A stretch of 64,000 nt of DNA from DATFVJ01 sp963851085 (GCA_963851085.1 CAWKNX010000015.1:1-64000), one strand, 5' to 3'; shown: positions 35,331 to 45,300, counted from the stretch's first letter. The notes: generated by a model from the letters alone, not told the origin. Made by a program: numbers and translations.

Positions 35331-36005
35331 CGGGTCTCCTCGCGCGGCGCGGGCTCCGGCGCGGTCCAGCCGCGCTCCTTCGCGATCTTGAGGCCTACCA
35401 GGCTGGCGGCGCCGGCGGCGGGGCCGTCCGCCGCCTGGCCGTCCGGGTAACCGGCCAGGATCCTGGACGCCTCCCGCCAGGTGCACAGGCGCCGCGGCCC
35501 GCGGGTCGGGCTGACGTCTTTGCCCGCGCGCAGGTCGTCGACGAGCCGCCGTGCGGAGCCTGGCGTCATGTTGTCGAAGAACTCCCAGTTGACCATGACG
35601 ACGGGTGCGTAGTCGCAGGCGGCATTGCATTCCAGATGCTCAAGGATGATCTTCCCGTCCGCCGTGGTCTCGTCATTTCCCACGCCCAGGTGCTTCTGGA
35701 GCTCGGCGAAAATCTGATCGCCGCCCATGATCGCGCACAGACGTGTTGGTGCAGACGCCCACGTGATAGTCGCCGACAGGCCTGCGCTTGTACATCGTGT
35801 AGAAGCTGACCACGGCGGCCACTTCCGCGGGGGCAAGCCCGAGTTTGCCCGCGCAGTACTCGATGCCGTCGGCGGAGATGTATCCCTCCTCCGCCTGCAG
35901 CAGATGCAGCAGTGGCATGAGCGCCGAACGTGACTTGGGATACCTGGCCATGATCTCGGCGGCGTCCGTGTCGAGCCGCGCCCGGGTCTGCTCCGTGAAG
36001 GGCAT
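35327..36005 (-). CDS. nuoE: NADH-quinone oxidoreductase subunit E (one frameshift)
   Basis: 2Fe-2S subunit (cluster N1a), about 225 residues. ATG 36005 begins MPFTEQTRARLDTDAAEIMA. The frame runs to DYHVGVCTNT and changes near 35745 to LCAIMGGDQIFAELQKHLG. The four cluster cysteines are present across the join: VCTNT/LC and LECNAACDYAP. An actinobacterial C-terminal extension follows (PTRGPRRLCTWREASRILAG). Start and nuoD stop share one base. Confidence 0.9.
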
Positions 36006-37458
36006 TACCTGTCCACCCCTCCTATCACCGGATCCACGCTCGCAATTGCGGATATGACATCGGCCACCATCCCGCCCTCGCACATCGCAGGCAGCGACTG
36101 CAAGTTGGTGAATGACGGGTCGCGGAAATGCACACGGTACGGCCGCGTGCCGCCGTCACTCACCGCGTGGCAGCCAAGTTCGCCGCGCGGCGACTCCACC
36201 GCCACGTAGGCTTGGCCCGCCGGTACCCGGAATCCCTCGGTGACCAGCTTGAAGTGGTGAATGAGCGCTTCCATCGACTGACTCATGATGTGCCTGATGT
36301 GGTCGGGCGAGTTGCCCAGCCCGTCCGGCCCGATGGCCAGTCGTGCGGGCCAGCCGATCTTAGCGTCACGGATCATGACCGGGTCATCCTTCGGACGCTG
36401 CCCGGACAGCCGGTCGACGCACTGAGAGATGATCTTAAGGGATTCCTCCATCTCGGCCATCCGGATCAGGTAACGGCCGTACGCATCGCAGGTTTCCTGC
36501 ACTGGCACGTCGAACTCGTAGGTCTCGTATCCGCAATACGGCTGCGACTTGCGCAGGTCCCAGGACAATCCCGTGGCCCGCAGCATCGGGCCGGTGACAC
36601 CGAGCGCCACGCAACCTGGCAGGTCGAGGTAGGCGATGTCACGCGTCCTGGCGAGGTAGATCGGATTCGCGTCGAGCAGCTTGCGCAGGTCGGCCAGCTT
36701 GCGCCGGCATGACGTCGAGCAGCTCACGTATCGCGTCGAGACCGCCGGGTGGGACATCCTGCGAGACGCCGCCCGGCCGGACGTAGGCGTGGTTCATGCG
36801 CAGCCCGGTGATCAGCTCGAAGACGTCGAGCACAATCTCGCGTTCGCGGATACTTTGCGTGAACACGGTCGTCGCGCCCAGTTCCAGCCCGAATGGGCCG
36901 ATTGCCCCCAGGTGTGATGAGATCCGGTTCAGCTCCATCATCAGCACCCTGATGATGCGCGCCCGGTCCGGGATCTGCTCCTCGATGCCGAGCAGCCGCT
37001 CCACGGCGAGACAGTAGGCGGTCTCGTTGAACAGTGGGCGTGAGGTAGTCCATCCGGGTGCAGAACGTGACGCCCTGCGTCCACGTCCGGACTTCCATGT
37101 TCTTCTCGATGCCGGTGTGCAGATAACCGATTACCAGCCGCAGCTCGGTCACGGTCTCACCGTCGAGCGTCAGGATGACCCTGAGCACGCCGTGGGTGGA
37201 CGGGTGCTGCGGGCCCATGTTGACGACGATCCGCTCTTCGCTGGCCGAGTCACCGGTCTCGTTGGCGGCGGCGACGATCTCGTCCCAGTCCTGGCCGATC
37301 ACCGTGTATACGCGGCCTTCTGCCTCGTCAGGATCGCTGGCCGGGCTAGCCGGCGGTCCCTCCGGTCCGGCGTCCCTGGGCGCCGTCGCGTCAGTGTTCA
37401 CAGCGTCGCCGCCGGTAGCCGCGGACGGCCGGGCACCATCCCCAAAACCGCTCGTCAT
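36005..37458 (-). CDS. nuoD: NADH-quinone oxidoreductase subunit D (two frameshifts)
   Basis: The 49-kDa subunit, which with NuoB forms the quinone pocket. N-terminal extension, then VNMGPQHPSTHGVLRVIL with quinone-site histidines. Frame changes near 37040 (to LAVERLLGIEEQIPDRARII) and near 36710 (to KLADLRKLLDANPIYLARTR) are needed. The end VDVISAIASVDPVIGGVDR-like segment (VADVISAIASVDPVIGGVDR) is normal. The ATG at 37458 overlaps the nuoC stop. About 480 residues when joined. Confidence 0.9.
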
Positions 37459-38198
37459 GCGTACGACCTCCGGTCCTCCGGCGGGGGCACCTCGGCGCCG
37501 CGGTACTCGACAGGTATCCCGCCGAGCGGGTAGTCCTTCCGCTGCGGGTGACCCTTCCAGTCGTCGGGCATCTCAATCCGGGTAAGCGCGGGGTGCCCGT
37601 CGAAGATGATCCCGAAGAAATCCCACGTCTCGCGCTCGTGCCAGTCGTTCGTGGGGTAGATGTGCACGATCGACGGGATGTGCGGATCGGCGTCGGGCAC
37701 GCTCACTTCCAGCCGGACACGCCGGTTGTGCGTAATGGACAGCAAGTGGTAGACGGCATGGAGCTCCCGGCCGGGGTCTTCGAGATAGTGCACCCCACTG
37801 ACGCCGGCGCACAGCTCGAACCTGAGCGCGGGCTCGTCGCGCATCCGCCGGGCGACCGTGGGCAGGTGCTCCCTCCTGACGTGGAAAGTCAGCTCGCCCC
37901 GGTCGACGACAACCCGCTCGATCGCGTCACCGAAACCCATCCCCTCCGCGTCGATCGCGCGCTGGAGCGCGTCCGCGACCTCGTCGAAGTACGAGCCGTA
38001 GGGCCGGGGCGACGACAAAATGGGGACAAGGCGGACACGCAGTCCGCCGTAGCCCGACGTGTCACCGCCGTCAGACGCGCCGAACATGCCGGTCCGGATG
38101 ACACGCTCGGCCAGGCGCTCCTCGCCCGCCCTGGCCGGAAGCCCAGGCTGACGGTCGCCGCCGGATTCCTCTCCCACGGGCCCGCCTGGCTCGGTCAC
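37455..38198 (-). CDS. nuoC: NADH-quinone oxidoreductase subunit C
   Basis: The 30-kDa subunit, 247 residues, with a Gly/Glu-rich actinobacterial N-terminal extension, then LTFHVRREHLPTVARRMRD and the family signature NDWHERETWDFFGIIFDGHP. It ends QRKDYPLGGIPVEYRG. Clean frame; overlaps nuoB and nuoD by ATGA-type junctions. A short paralogue lies at 16005-16430. Confidence 0.95.
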   Translation of the reverse strand: MTEPGGPVGEESGGDRQPGLPARAGEERLAERVIRTGMFGASDGGDTSGYGGLRVRLVPILSSPRPYGSYFDEVADALQRAIDAEGMGFGDAIERVVVDRGELTFHVRREHLPTVARRMRDEPALRFELCAGVSGVHYLEDPGRELHAVYHLLSITHNRRVRLEVSVPDADPHIPSIVHIYPTNDWHERETWDFFGIIFDGHPALTRIEMPDDWKGHPQRKDYPLGGIPVEYRGAEVPPPEDRRSYA

Positions 38199-38761
38199 CT
38201 GCCCACCTCCTGTGTGCCGATACCAGCGTCAAGGAGCGGCAGCCTGCGCAGCCGTTCGGACTCAAGCTCTTCAACCTCGGCCCTGCGGTGCGTGCCGAGC
38301 TTGGAATTCTGGATCTTGTCGTGCAGCTTCACGATCGCATCGAGCAGCATCTCCGGCCGGGGTGGGCAGCCGGGGAGGTAGATGTCCACCGGCACGATGT
38401 GGTCGACGCCCTGCACGATCGCATAATTGTTGAACATCCCGCCGCTCGATGCGCACACGCCCATCGAGATGACCCACTTGGGCGCCGACATCTGGTCGTA
38501 GATCTGGCGCAGCACCGGGGCCATCTTCTGGCTCACCCGGCCAGCCACGATCATCAGGTCGGCCTGGCGGGGTGTCGCCGATGCGCGCTCCATGCCGAAC
38601 CTCGCCAGATCGTGCCGCGGCCCACCCACCATCATCAGTTCGATCGCGCAGCACGCCAGGCCGAACGTGGCCGGCCAGACTGAGCTCTTCCTTGCCCAGC
38701 CAGCCACCTGCTCCACGGTGGTGAGCATGACTCCGCTCGGAAGCTTCTCTTCGATACCCAT
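38195..38761 (-). CDS. nuoB: NADH-quinone oxidoreductase subunit B
   Basis: Carries cluster N2, which passes electrons to quinone. Cluster cysteines are seen in FGLACCAIE, GVCASSGGMF and YLPGCPPRPE. ATG 38761 (MGIEEKLPSGVMLTTVEQVA) gives 188 residues, normal for actinobacteria; the open frame extends upstream over the end of nuoA without family support. Clean frame. Confidence 0.95.
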   Translation of the reverse strand: MGIEEKLPSGVMLTTVEQVAGWARKSSVWPATFGLACCAIELMMVGGPRHDLARFGMERASATPRQADLMIVAGRVSQKMAPVLRQIYDQMSAPKWVISMGVCASSGGMFNNYAIVQGVDHIVPVDIYLPGCPPRPEMLLDAIVKLHDKIQNSKLGTHRRAEVEELESERLRRLPLLDAGIGTQEVGR

Positions 38762-38765
38762 AGCG

Positions 38766-39125
38766 CTAGTCCCACTCCAGACCGCCGCGCCGCCAGACAT
38801 AGGCGTACGCGACCAGGACCGTACCGATGAACAGGACCATCTCGATCAGCCCGAAGAGCCCGAGCTGATCGAAGGACACGGCCCACGGATACAGGAAAAT
38901 GATCTCGATGTCGAAGACGATGAACAGCATCGCCGTCAGGTAGTACTTCACCGGAAAGCGGCCGCCCCCCTGCGGCTGCGGCGTCGGCTCGATGCCGCAC
39001 TCGTACGCGTCCAGTTTCGCGCGGTTCCAGCGTTTCGGGCCGGACAGTGTGCCCACCACGAGGGAGAAGAGCGCGAAACCCAGGGACAGGGCCGCCAGGA
39101 CCAGGATCGGCACGTACAGCTTCAT
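38766..39125 (-). CDS. nuoA: NADH-quinone oxidoreductase subunit A
   Basis: First nuo gene, a 119-residue three-helix membrane subunit with DAYECGIEPTPQPQGGGRFP and FVVFDIEIIFLYPW-type sequence (LFIVFDIEIIFLYPWAVSF). The start ATG 39125 follows AGAGGTGG. It lies about 205 bases downstream of the GGR gene, so it may have its own promoter in addition to read-through. Confidence 0.95.
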   Translation of the reverse strand: MKLYVPILVLAALSLGFALFSLVVGTLSGPKRWNRAKLDAYECGIEPTPQPQGGGRFPVKYYLTAMLFIVFDIEIIFLYPWAVSFDQLGLFGLIEMVLFIGTVLVAYAYVWRRGGLEWD

Positions 39126-39330
39126 CGCTGTCCACCTCTTCTTAGTCGTGAGTCACGTCGTGGGGCACGCCGCGGGCTCGTGGGGCGGCCGCACCCGTAC
39201 GCGCCGTCGCGCCGCCTCTCGCGTGCTGTGCTCACAGCCGGGATTCCCATCCTAGATGCGACAAGTATTCGTGCTCCGCCAAGGTGGCACCGCCCTTCGT
39301 CAGAGCTTGTCCGAGGACCTCGAACGGGCT

Positions 39331-40691
39331 CTAGGCGGCCGGTGCCATCTTTGACAGGGCGTTGATGACACGGTCCGCCGCGTCACCTCCTCGCGGCTCG
39401 GTGAGATTGGCAAGCAGTTTCATCGTGAACCGCATCACGGTGGGTCGGCGCAGGCCATGACGGGTAGCGAATTTCATCAGCTCCGGATGGCCGATCGCCC
39501 GCACGAACACGCGGCCGAGCGTGTAGTACCCGCCGTAGGAATCGCGCAGGATCTGTGGGTACTCCCGCAGCACGCGCTCCGCGGACGCCGCAGGCCGGGC
39601 CAGCGCCGTCGCGATCACCTCCGCCGCGAGCTCACCCGCCTCCATCGCGTAGGCGATGCCCTCCCCGTTGAACGGGTTGACCATCCCGCCCGAGTCGCCC
39701 GCTAGCAGCATGCCGCGGGTGTAGTGCGGGGTCCGGTTGAACCCCATCGGCAGCGCCGCGCCGCGTACGGGCTGCGTCCGGTTCTCCTCCGTGAATCCCC
39801 AGTCGGCGGGCATCCCCGCCAGCCAGCGGCCGAGCATCCCGCGGTAGTCGGTGTTCTGGAAGGCATCACTGGTGTTCAGCAGCCCGATCCCGACGTTGCT
39901 CGTACCGTCGCCCACGCCGAAGATCCAGCCATAACCCGGCAGCAGCCTGCCCCCATCCCACAGCTCCAGCCACGCCTCGAGGTAGTCGTCGTCGTGCCGC
40001 GGGCTGGTGTAGTAGGTGCGGATCGCCACGCCCATGGGGCGGTCGTCACGCTTGCGCAGGCCCATGGCCACAGAAAGGCGCGACGAGTTGCCGTCGGCGG
40101 CGAGCACGAGGCGGGCGCGGTAGGTCTGCTCGGACGAATGTGCGGCGCCCCCGCCGCGCCGCGCCGGCGCCCGGATCAGCTGTGCCGTACCGTGACACCG
40201 ACGATCCGGCCGGTCCGCTCGTCAAGCACCGGGCCGGTGACGGCGGCCCGCTCGATCAGTTTCGCCCCCGCTCGCTCCGCCGTACGGGCGAGCGCCTCGT
40301 CGAACCCAAGGCGCGTCCGCACGAGGCCGAATCCCGGGTAGTTGGTGAGCTCGGGCCAGGGCACCTCGATGCGGACGCCGCCACCAATGATCCGCAGGCC
40401 CTTGTTCCTGATCCAGCCGTCCTCTTCGCGAATCGGGACGCCCATTTTGATCAGGCACTTGACCGCGCGGGGAGTCAGGCCGTCACCGCACACCTTTTCG
40501 CGCGGGAACGCGGTCTTCTCGAGCAGCAGCACAGAAAGGCCGGCCTGCGCCAGGTAGAAGGCTGCCGCCGAACCTGCCGGGCCGGCGCCGACGACGATGA
40601 CATCGGCGTCCTGGTCCGCGCGCGCGGAGCCGTCCGCGCGCGGCGCGGGGCCGCTGGTGGCATGCGGGGGAAATGGCTCGGTCACAGACAT
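39331..40691 (-). CDS. geranylgeranyl reductase-family flavoprotein (one frameshift)
   Basis: FAD-dependent reductase of isoprenoid double bonds; in actinobacteria the gene beside nuo is thought to act on the menaquinone side chain (MenJ-like). It has an N-terminal Rossmann motif VIVVGAGPAGSAAAFYLAQA, the family motif REKVCGDGLTPRAVKCL, LVLAADGNSSRL and the second FAD site GDSGGMVNPFNGEGIAYAME. The first frame stops at 40176 after VTVRHS; the sequence continues one frame away as AQLIRAPARRGGG and then EQTYRARLVLAADG, so there is an indel near 40185. About 450 residues when joined. A Rex operator lies upstream at 40799-40816. Confidence 0.85.
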
Positions 40692-40798
40692 GTCCTGCCT
40701 TCGGTGCGGGAAAGCACGGGGCCGCGCACGAGCCGCTCAGAGCCGCTGGGCGAAGGCGCGAGAGCAAGCGAATCGCGGCGGGCGCGAGGCGTATCCTT

Positions 40799-40816
40799 TT
40801 GTGAACCGCTTCACAA
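40799..40816. promoter_or_regulatory. Rex operator upstream of GGR-nuo block
   Basis: TTGTGAACCGCTTCACAA is a perfect 8-bp-arm inverted repeat and matches the known actinobacterial Rex site TTGTGAAcnnnTTCACAA in form. It lies 108 bases before the GGR start. Rex represses when NADH/NAD is low, so GGR and probably nuo would be induced by NADH build-up. A gene for Rex is present at 62.0-62.8 kb. Confidence 0.85.
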
Positions 40817-40884
40817 GTACTCACCGGAAGTGTAGACCTTCGCGTTCTCGCGCCGCGAACCCACCCCGGCGTTGCCGCGCGATG

Positions 40885-41715
40885 TCATGACACGCGACCG
40901 TGGAGCTCACCGTCATCACCGCCCCGCGGGTCTGCCGGGCCGCCGTGGGCAGCACTTGCGGCGCCCCTGACCGCACCCCCGACCGCGCCCCTGACCGCAC
41001 CCCTGACCGCACTGTGCACGGCGACGATCCCGAATGACAGGTTCCGCCAGCGCACCGCCGACCACCCGGCCGCGTGCAGCCAGCCGGCCAGCCCCACCTG
41101 GTCCGGCCAGTCCCTGATCGATTCGGCGAGATACGCGTACGCGTCCGGGTTGCTGCTCACCAGGCCCGCGACCGCAGGCAGCACGCGCCGCAGGTAACGC
41201 TCGTACAGCAGATCCGCCGGCCGCGCGGGCAGGTGGCTGAACTCACAGACCACCAGGCGCCCGCCCGGCCGGGTAACGCGCAGCATCTCGCGAAGCGCGG
41301 TCAGGGGATCCGAGACGTTCCGCAGGCCGAACGAGATCGTCACCGCGTCGAACGACGCATCGCGCAGGGGCAGCGCGAGAGCGTCGCCGGCGATGAAACT
41401 GACATGAGCGGAGCCATCGCGCGAGGCCGTGCCACGCTGACGGCGCACGCCCTCGTGGAGCATGCCGAGCGAGAAATCACACGCCACGCACGTGGCGCCC
41501 GCCGCGGCGAAGACCCTCGCCGATGTGCCGGTACCCGCCGCGAGGTCGAGCACCCGCTCGCCGGGAACCGCCCGGACCGCCCGCGCGACGGCCTTGCGCC
41601 ACAACCGGTCCTGGCCGAGCGAGAGCACGTCGTTGAGCACGTCGTAGCGGTGCGCGGTCCGGTCGAACATGGCGGCGACGTCGGCTGGCCGTTTGTCCAG
41701 TTGCGCGCGGGTCAT
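40885..41715 (-). CDS. menG: demethylmenaquinone methyltransferase
   Basis: SAM-dependent C-methyltransferase of the UbiE/MenG family, last step of menaquinone synthesis. Start ATG 41715 gives MTRAQLDKRPADVAAMFDRT; motif I is VLDLAAGTGTSARVFAA, and FSLGMLHEGVRRQ, ISFGLRNVSDPLTALREMLR and DYAYLAES-type sequence (YAYLAESIRDWPDQ) follow. The enzyme core ends at LSFGIVAVHSAV; a 45-residue tail of AVRGAVRGAVGG repeats is encoded by 12-bp tandem repeats at 40965-41015. Intact frame, 276 residues. Same strand as GGR and nuo. Confidence 0.92.
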   Translation of the reverse strand: MTRAQLDKRPADVAAMFDRTAHRYDVLNDVLSLGQDRLWRKAVARAVRAVPGERVLDLAAGTGTSARVFAAAGATCVACDFSLGMLHEGVRRQRGTASRDGSAHVSFIAGDALALPLRDASFDAVTISFGLRNVSDPLTALREMLRVTRPGGRLVVCEFSHLPARPADLLYERYLRRVLPAVAGLVSSNPDAYAYLAESIRDWPDQVGLAGWLHAAGWSAVRWRNLSFGIVAVHSAVRGAVRGAVGGAVRGAASAAHGGPADPRGGDDGELHGRVS

Positions 41716-42184
41716 GCGCCAAGCCTGGCACACCCACCGGCGGCCACATCCACCGCTTCCGCCGCCGCTTGATGCCGGTGCCACGTCGCGAAGCCGTTCG
41801 GGATCATTTGGGTTGTCACGGTGCGCTGCGGCAGGCCGGGACCGGCGGGCCGCCCGGCCCGTGCCCGCTCCGCCGCGGGCCCACGCCCGCCTGCGCCGCC
41901 GCGGCCCCTGCGGCGGTCACGCCCGCGGGCCTCGGCCGAGTGTCATACGGATAACGTTTCGGCTGCTGCGGCGGCGCGGCGCCGCTATCCGGTATATAAG
42001 TATGCGCTGTATAAATGTGCGCTTGAACCACTGTGCGGGGTAATCCAGCCGGAATGGATACGCGTCCTTAGTCGGCGGTCTCGCGCTGCGTCGCACGCCC
42101 GGAGGTCGCCGCGCTGGTCCAGGGAAGAGGCCGACGGCCACGTCACGGCGGGAGTTCCCGCCGCACGAGACAAGGAGCCTGCTC
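41716..42184. other. divergent intergenic region with AT-rich promoter patch
   Basis: No gene is supported. Bases 41985-42030 (with TATATAAG and TATAAATG) are markedly AT-rich for this genome, and form the best promoter candidate for the secreted protein starting at 42185, whose ribosome-binding site AAGGAG lies at about 42172. Confidence 0.45.
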
Positions 42185-43552
42185 ATGCGCAGACGAGTCG
42201 CAGGGGCGCTAGCCGTCGCGATCGCTGGAGCGGCTTTCGCGACCGCCGGCCTTGCACCCGCGTCCGCGGCGGTGTCACAGTCCGGCCCGGTGTCAACCTC
42301 GCCGGTCGCCTGGACACCGAACCTCGCCGGCGGCACGGTGCGGGGTACCGCGATTGTCGGCAATGAGGTCGTGACCGGAGGCTCGTTCACCTCGGCGTGC
42401 CAGGCCGGGCCCAAGGCGGACGGCTACTGCAAGCCCGGCACCAAGGTGGCCCGCGACTACATCGTCGCCTACGCCATGAACACTGGCGTGATCAGCGCGA
42501 CCTTCCATCCCACCCTCGACGGCCAGATCTACCAGCTTGCCGCGGGGCCGAGCGGCACGGTCTACGCCGGTGGCGCATTCGTCCACGTGAACGGCAAATA
42601 CCACCGCGGCATCGTGCAGCTGAAGGTGTCCAACGGCGCCGTGGTCAGTGGTTTCAAAGCCACGCTGAACAACGGCTTCGCTCGGACGATCGCCGCGCAT
42701 GGTAATGAGCTTTACGTGGGCGGGGAGTTCACGTCGGTGAGCGGCATCGCCCGGACGGACGTCGCGAGGCTGAACGCCACCACCGGGGCAGTCGACGCCA
42801 AGTTCAACTTCACCCTCTCCGATCCGTTGCCGAGCGCCATCGATCCGGTCAAGCTCATGTACCTCGCGGTGAGCCCTGATGGGACACGCGTAGTGTTCGA
42901 TGGCCCATTTGGCATGGTCAACGGGCACTCCAGGCCCCGCCTCGCGATGATCAACACCGCTGGGACCTACGGCTCGGCCGCGACCCTGGCCAACTTCACC
43001 GCGCCCATCCTGAGCATCAACTGCCCGATCGACGTGTACACCCGCGGCCTGGACTTCTCACCGGACGGCAAGTACTTCGTCATCGGCACCACCGGCGGCC
43101 CCACCTGGCCCAACAACCAGCCGAATCTGTGCGACGCGATGGGACAGTTCAACGCGAGCGCCACCGGCAACGTCAAGCCGATGTGGATCAACTACACCGG
43201 CGGGGACTCGATCTACGTGGTCGCCGATACGGGTTCTGTCGTCTATGAGGGCGGCCACAACCGGTGGCTGAACAACCAGCACGGCCACGACAGCCCCGTC
43301 GGTGGCTGCTTCGACAACCCCTCGTGCCCGCCGCTGTGGCTGAGCGGCACGATCGGGAAGACGAGCACCGGCGGCATCGGCGCGGTGAACGCGGCCACCG
43401 GCGACGCGATCACAACATGGACACCCGCCAAGACACGGGGTCATGGCGCCGAGTTGCTGATGGCCTTCTCCGGCGGGCTGTTCGTCGGCAGCGACGGCGA
43501 CTATGTCCATGGCGTGTACCGCGCCGAGATCGCGATGCTCCCGCTGAAGTAG
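42185..43552 (+). CDS. secreted beta-propeller protein
   Basis: A 455-residue exported protein. The first 29 residues form a Sec signal peptide (RRR, hydrophobic core, cut after ASA in APASA|AV). The mature part has repeated blades such as VYAGGAFVHVNGKYHRGIVQ, LYVGGEFTSVSGIARTDVAR and TGAVDAKFNF, the delta-60/DUF5122-type propeller repeat. Four Cys (for instance GGCFDNPSCP) may make disulfides. The ATG follows AAGGAG. It stands alone between divergent menG and convergent DUF4229. Ligand or enzymatic role is unknown. Confidence 0.8.
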   Translation: MRRRVAGALAVAIAGAAFATAGLAPASAAVSQSGPVSTSPVAWTPNLAGGTVRGTAIVGNEVVTGGSFTSACQAGPKADGYCKPGTKVARDYIVAYAMNTGVISATFHPTLDGQIYQLAAGPSGTVYAGGAFVHVNGKYHRGIVQLKVSNGAVVSGFKATLNNGFARTIAAHGNELYVGGEFTSVSGIARTDVARLNATTGAVDAKFNFTLSDPLPSAIDPVKLMYLAVSPDGTRVVFDGPFGMVNGHSRPRLAMINTAGTYGSAATLANFTAPILSINCPIDVYTRGLDFSPDGKYFVIGTTGGPTWPNNQPNLCDAMGQFNASATGNVKPMWINYTGGDSIYVVADTGSVVYEGGHNRWLNNQHGHDSPVGGCFDNPSCPPLWLSGTIGKTSTGGIGAVNAATGDAITTWTPAKTRGHGAELLMAFSGGLFVGSDGDYVHGVYRAEIAMLPLK

Positions 43553-43581
43553 TGGGCACCCCGCCCGCGGGCCCAGGGTCA

Positions 43582-43599
43582 GTGGGCCGTGGGGCCCAC
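43582..43599. terminator. bidirectional stem-loop between convergent genes
   Basis: GTGGGCC (43582-43588) pairs with GGCCCAC (43593-43599) in the 75-base gap between the beta-propeller gene and the convergent DUF4229 gene. Confidence 0.5.
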
Positions 43600-43627
43600 G
43601 GGCGGCGCTGCCGTGGCCGCCCGGTCG

Positions 43628-43870
43628 TCAGTCCTGGTCTTCCACGCGGGTGCCTGCGTCCATGCGCTCGCGGAAGTCGCGGATCCGCGAGAACAGCGCG
43701 CCTGACATGGCATCACGCTGACGGGACAGCAGCACGAAGCTGATCAGACCACTTACTCCGGCGGCCAGCACAAGCAGTAGCAGCCCACGCGCTCCGACCA
43801 GATAGAACCCTCCCAGCGCCGCGACAAGAAGCAGCACGCGGGCGGAGGTGTAGGCAAGTGCATTACGCAT
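43628..43870 (-). CDS. DUF4229 small membrane protein
   Basis: Eighty residues with two membrane helices (ARVLLLVAALGGFYLVGA and LLLLVLAAGVSGLISFVLL), followed by a charged tail (SRQRDAMSGALFSRIRDFRE). This is the DUF4229 layout, found near nuo and men genes in actinobacteria. Function unknown. Intact. Confidence 0.8.
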   Translation of the reverse strand: MRNALAYTSARVLLLVAALGGFYLVGARGLLLLVLAAGVSGLISFVLLSRQRDAMSGALFSRIRDFRERMDAGTRVEDQD

Positions 43871-43915
43871 GACGTTCCACAGCCTAATCCCCCGCGCGTC
43901 GTCTCCCGGCGGCGG

Positions 43916-44891
43916 CTACCCGCCGAGCAGTTCCGCGCGCAACGCGGGCGCGATATTGCCTCCGGACAACACCGCGACGTAGCTGTGCGCGCTGGGCAGC
44001 TCCGCACGCCGGTAGAGATACGCGGCCACCGCGACCGCGCCGCCAGGTTCCGCGATCAGCCGCAATTCGTCGGCGATCCGCCGCACAGCGCCCCTGATCT
44101 CGTCCTCCGTCACCGTCACGATGTCGTGCACGTACGCACGCAGGTGCGCGAACGGCAGCTCACCCACCTGCTCGACGCGGAGCGCGTCCGCGAGCGTCCG
44201 CGCGGTCAGGCTGGCTCGCCAAGCGATCCGCCTTCCCTCGCGCAGCGAGTCACGCGCGTCGGCGGCGAGTTCCGGTTCAACGCCGACTACCAGGGCACCA
44301 GGGCTGACGGCATGGATCGCCGCTGCGATCCCCGAGATCAGGCCTCCTCCGCTGACCGGGACGAGGACCACATCGACGTCATCGCAGTCGGCCGCGATCT
44401 CCAGGCCAATCGTGCCCTGGCCTGCGATCACCCCGGCGTCGTCGAACGGCGGGATCATGGCGTAGCCATAGCGATCCGCCAGCTCCTCGGTAGCGCTGAC
44501 ACGCGCGGCGAGCGACGGTTCGACCAGCACGACCGCGCGCCATACGAGCGAGCGGACTCGATCTTGATCGCCGCGGCGGTCCGCGGGACGACCACGACGG
44601 CCTGGCAGCCCACCGCCGCCGCCGCGTACGCGACGGCCTGGGCGTGATTGCCGCTGGAGTGGGCGATCACACCGCTGCTCGCGCCGAGTCTCGGGCAGCG
44701 CGCTGATCGCCGCATAGGCGCCGCGTATCTTGAACGAACCGGTCGGTTGCAGCGACTCGGGCTTGACCAGCAGCCGCTGCGGCGTATGCGGGTAGGGAAC
44801 GAGCGGGGTGCGCACCGCGATGCCCCGCCAGCCGCCGCGCCGCGGCCTGGATATCAGCGAGCGTGACCAGGTGATCGGAGTTCTGAGGCAT
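43916..44891 (-). CDS. serine/threonine dehydratase-like PLP enzyme (frameshifted)
   Basis: Fold-type II PLP enzyme that would deaminate threonine or serine. From ATG 44891 (MPQNSDHLVTLADIQAAARR) frames change near 44810, 44685 and 44550. The joined protein shows LQPTGSFKIRGAYAA with the PLP lysine, IAHSSGNHAQAVAYAA, and PVSGGGLISGIAAAIHAV, the glycine loop for the cofactor phosphate. About 325 residues without the regulatory C-terminal domain of biosynthetic IlvA, so a catabolic or serine racemase-like enzyme is possible. Indels rather than decay are likely. Confidence 0.82.
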
Positions 44892-44976
44892 ATTTTCTGG
44901 AATCATAGGGAGAAAACCGCCGTTTGCCGGCACACTTGGGACAAGTTTCCGCTACCGAGGTCAGGAAGGGTAGGAC
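44892..44976. promoter_or_regulatory. divergent promoter region of dehydratase and bldC-like gene
   Basis: An 85-base gap separates the two divergent starts. The part next to the dehydratase (ATATTTTCTGGAATCATAGG) is AT-rich for this genome and probably contains both promoters. No operator could be identified. Confidence 0.45.
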
Positions 44977-45300
44977 GTGGAGGGCAGCAGCGAGCGACTG
45001 CTCACTCCCGGAGAGGTCGCCACCCTCTTCCGGGTTGATCCCAAGACCGTTACCCGCTGGGCCGCGTCGGGCCGGATCAGCAGCATCCGCACACCCGGTG
45101 GCCACCGCCGGTTCAGGGAATCCGAAGTGCGCGCACTGCTGCGCGGTGATGTGGAGCCATGCACCAGACGGCCACGACCCACGCTGACCGGACCTCACGC
45201 CCCACACCGGCAGGCGCCCACGCTGGCCGCCGCTGGCCTCACGCCGGATCCTGGCCATCGCCGCCACCGGCTAGCTGTGCTGCGGAACTCAAGGAACTGA
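44977..45300 (+). CDS. BldC-like MerR-type helix-turn-helix regulator
   Basis: DNA-binding protein closely resembling BldC, which controls onset of development in Streptomyces. The core LLTPGEVATLFRVDPKTVTR, WAASGRISSIRTPGGHRRFR and ESEVRALL contains the winged helix-turn-helix with the recognition residues. BldC itself is about 68 residues; this frame has 107 because it runs on into a Pro/Arg/His-rich tail (RPRPTLTGPHAPHRQ) that looks non-native and is antisense to a small ORF. A missed stop through an indel near 45170 is possible. GTG start; the ribosome-binding site is weak. Confidence 0.82.
   Translation: MEGSSERLLTPGEVATLFRVDPKTVTRWAASGRISSIRTPGGHRRFRESEVRALLRGDVEPCTRRPRPTLTGPHAPHRQAPTLAAAGLTPDPGHRRHRLAVLRNSRN

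Noticed and set aside
41821..42366. 181-codon plus-strand frame upstream of the secreted protein
   Set aside because: Overlaps the clear signal-peptide gene in another frame and covers the AT-rich promoter patch.
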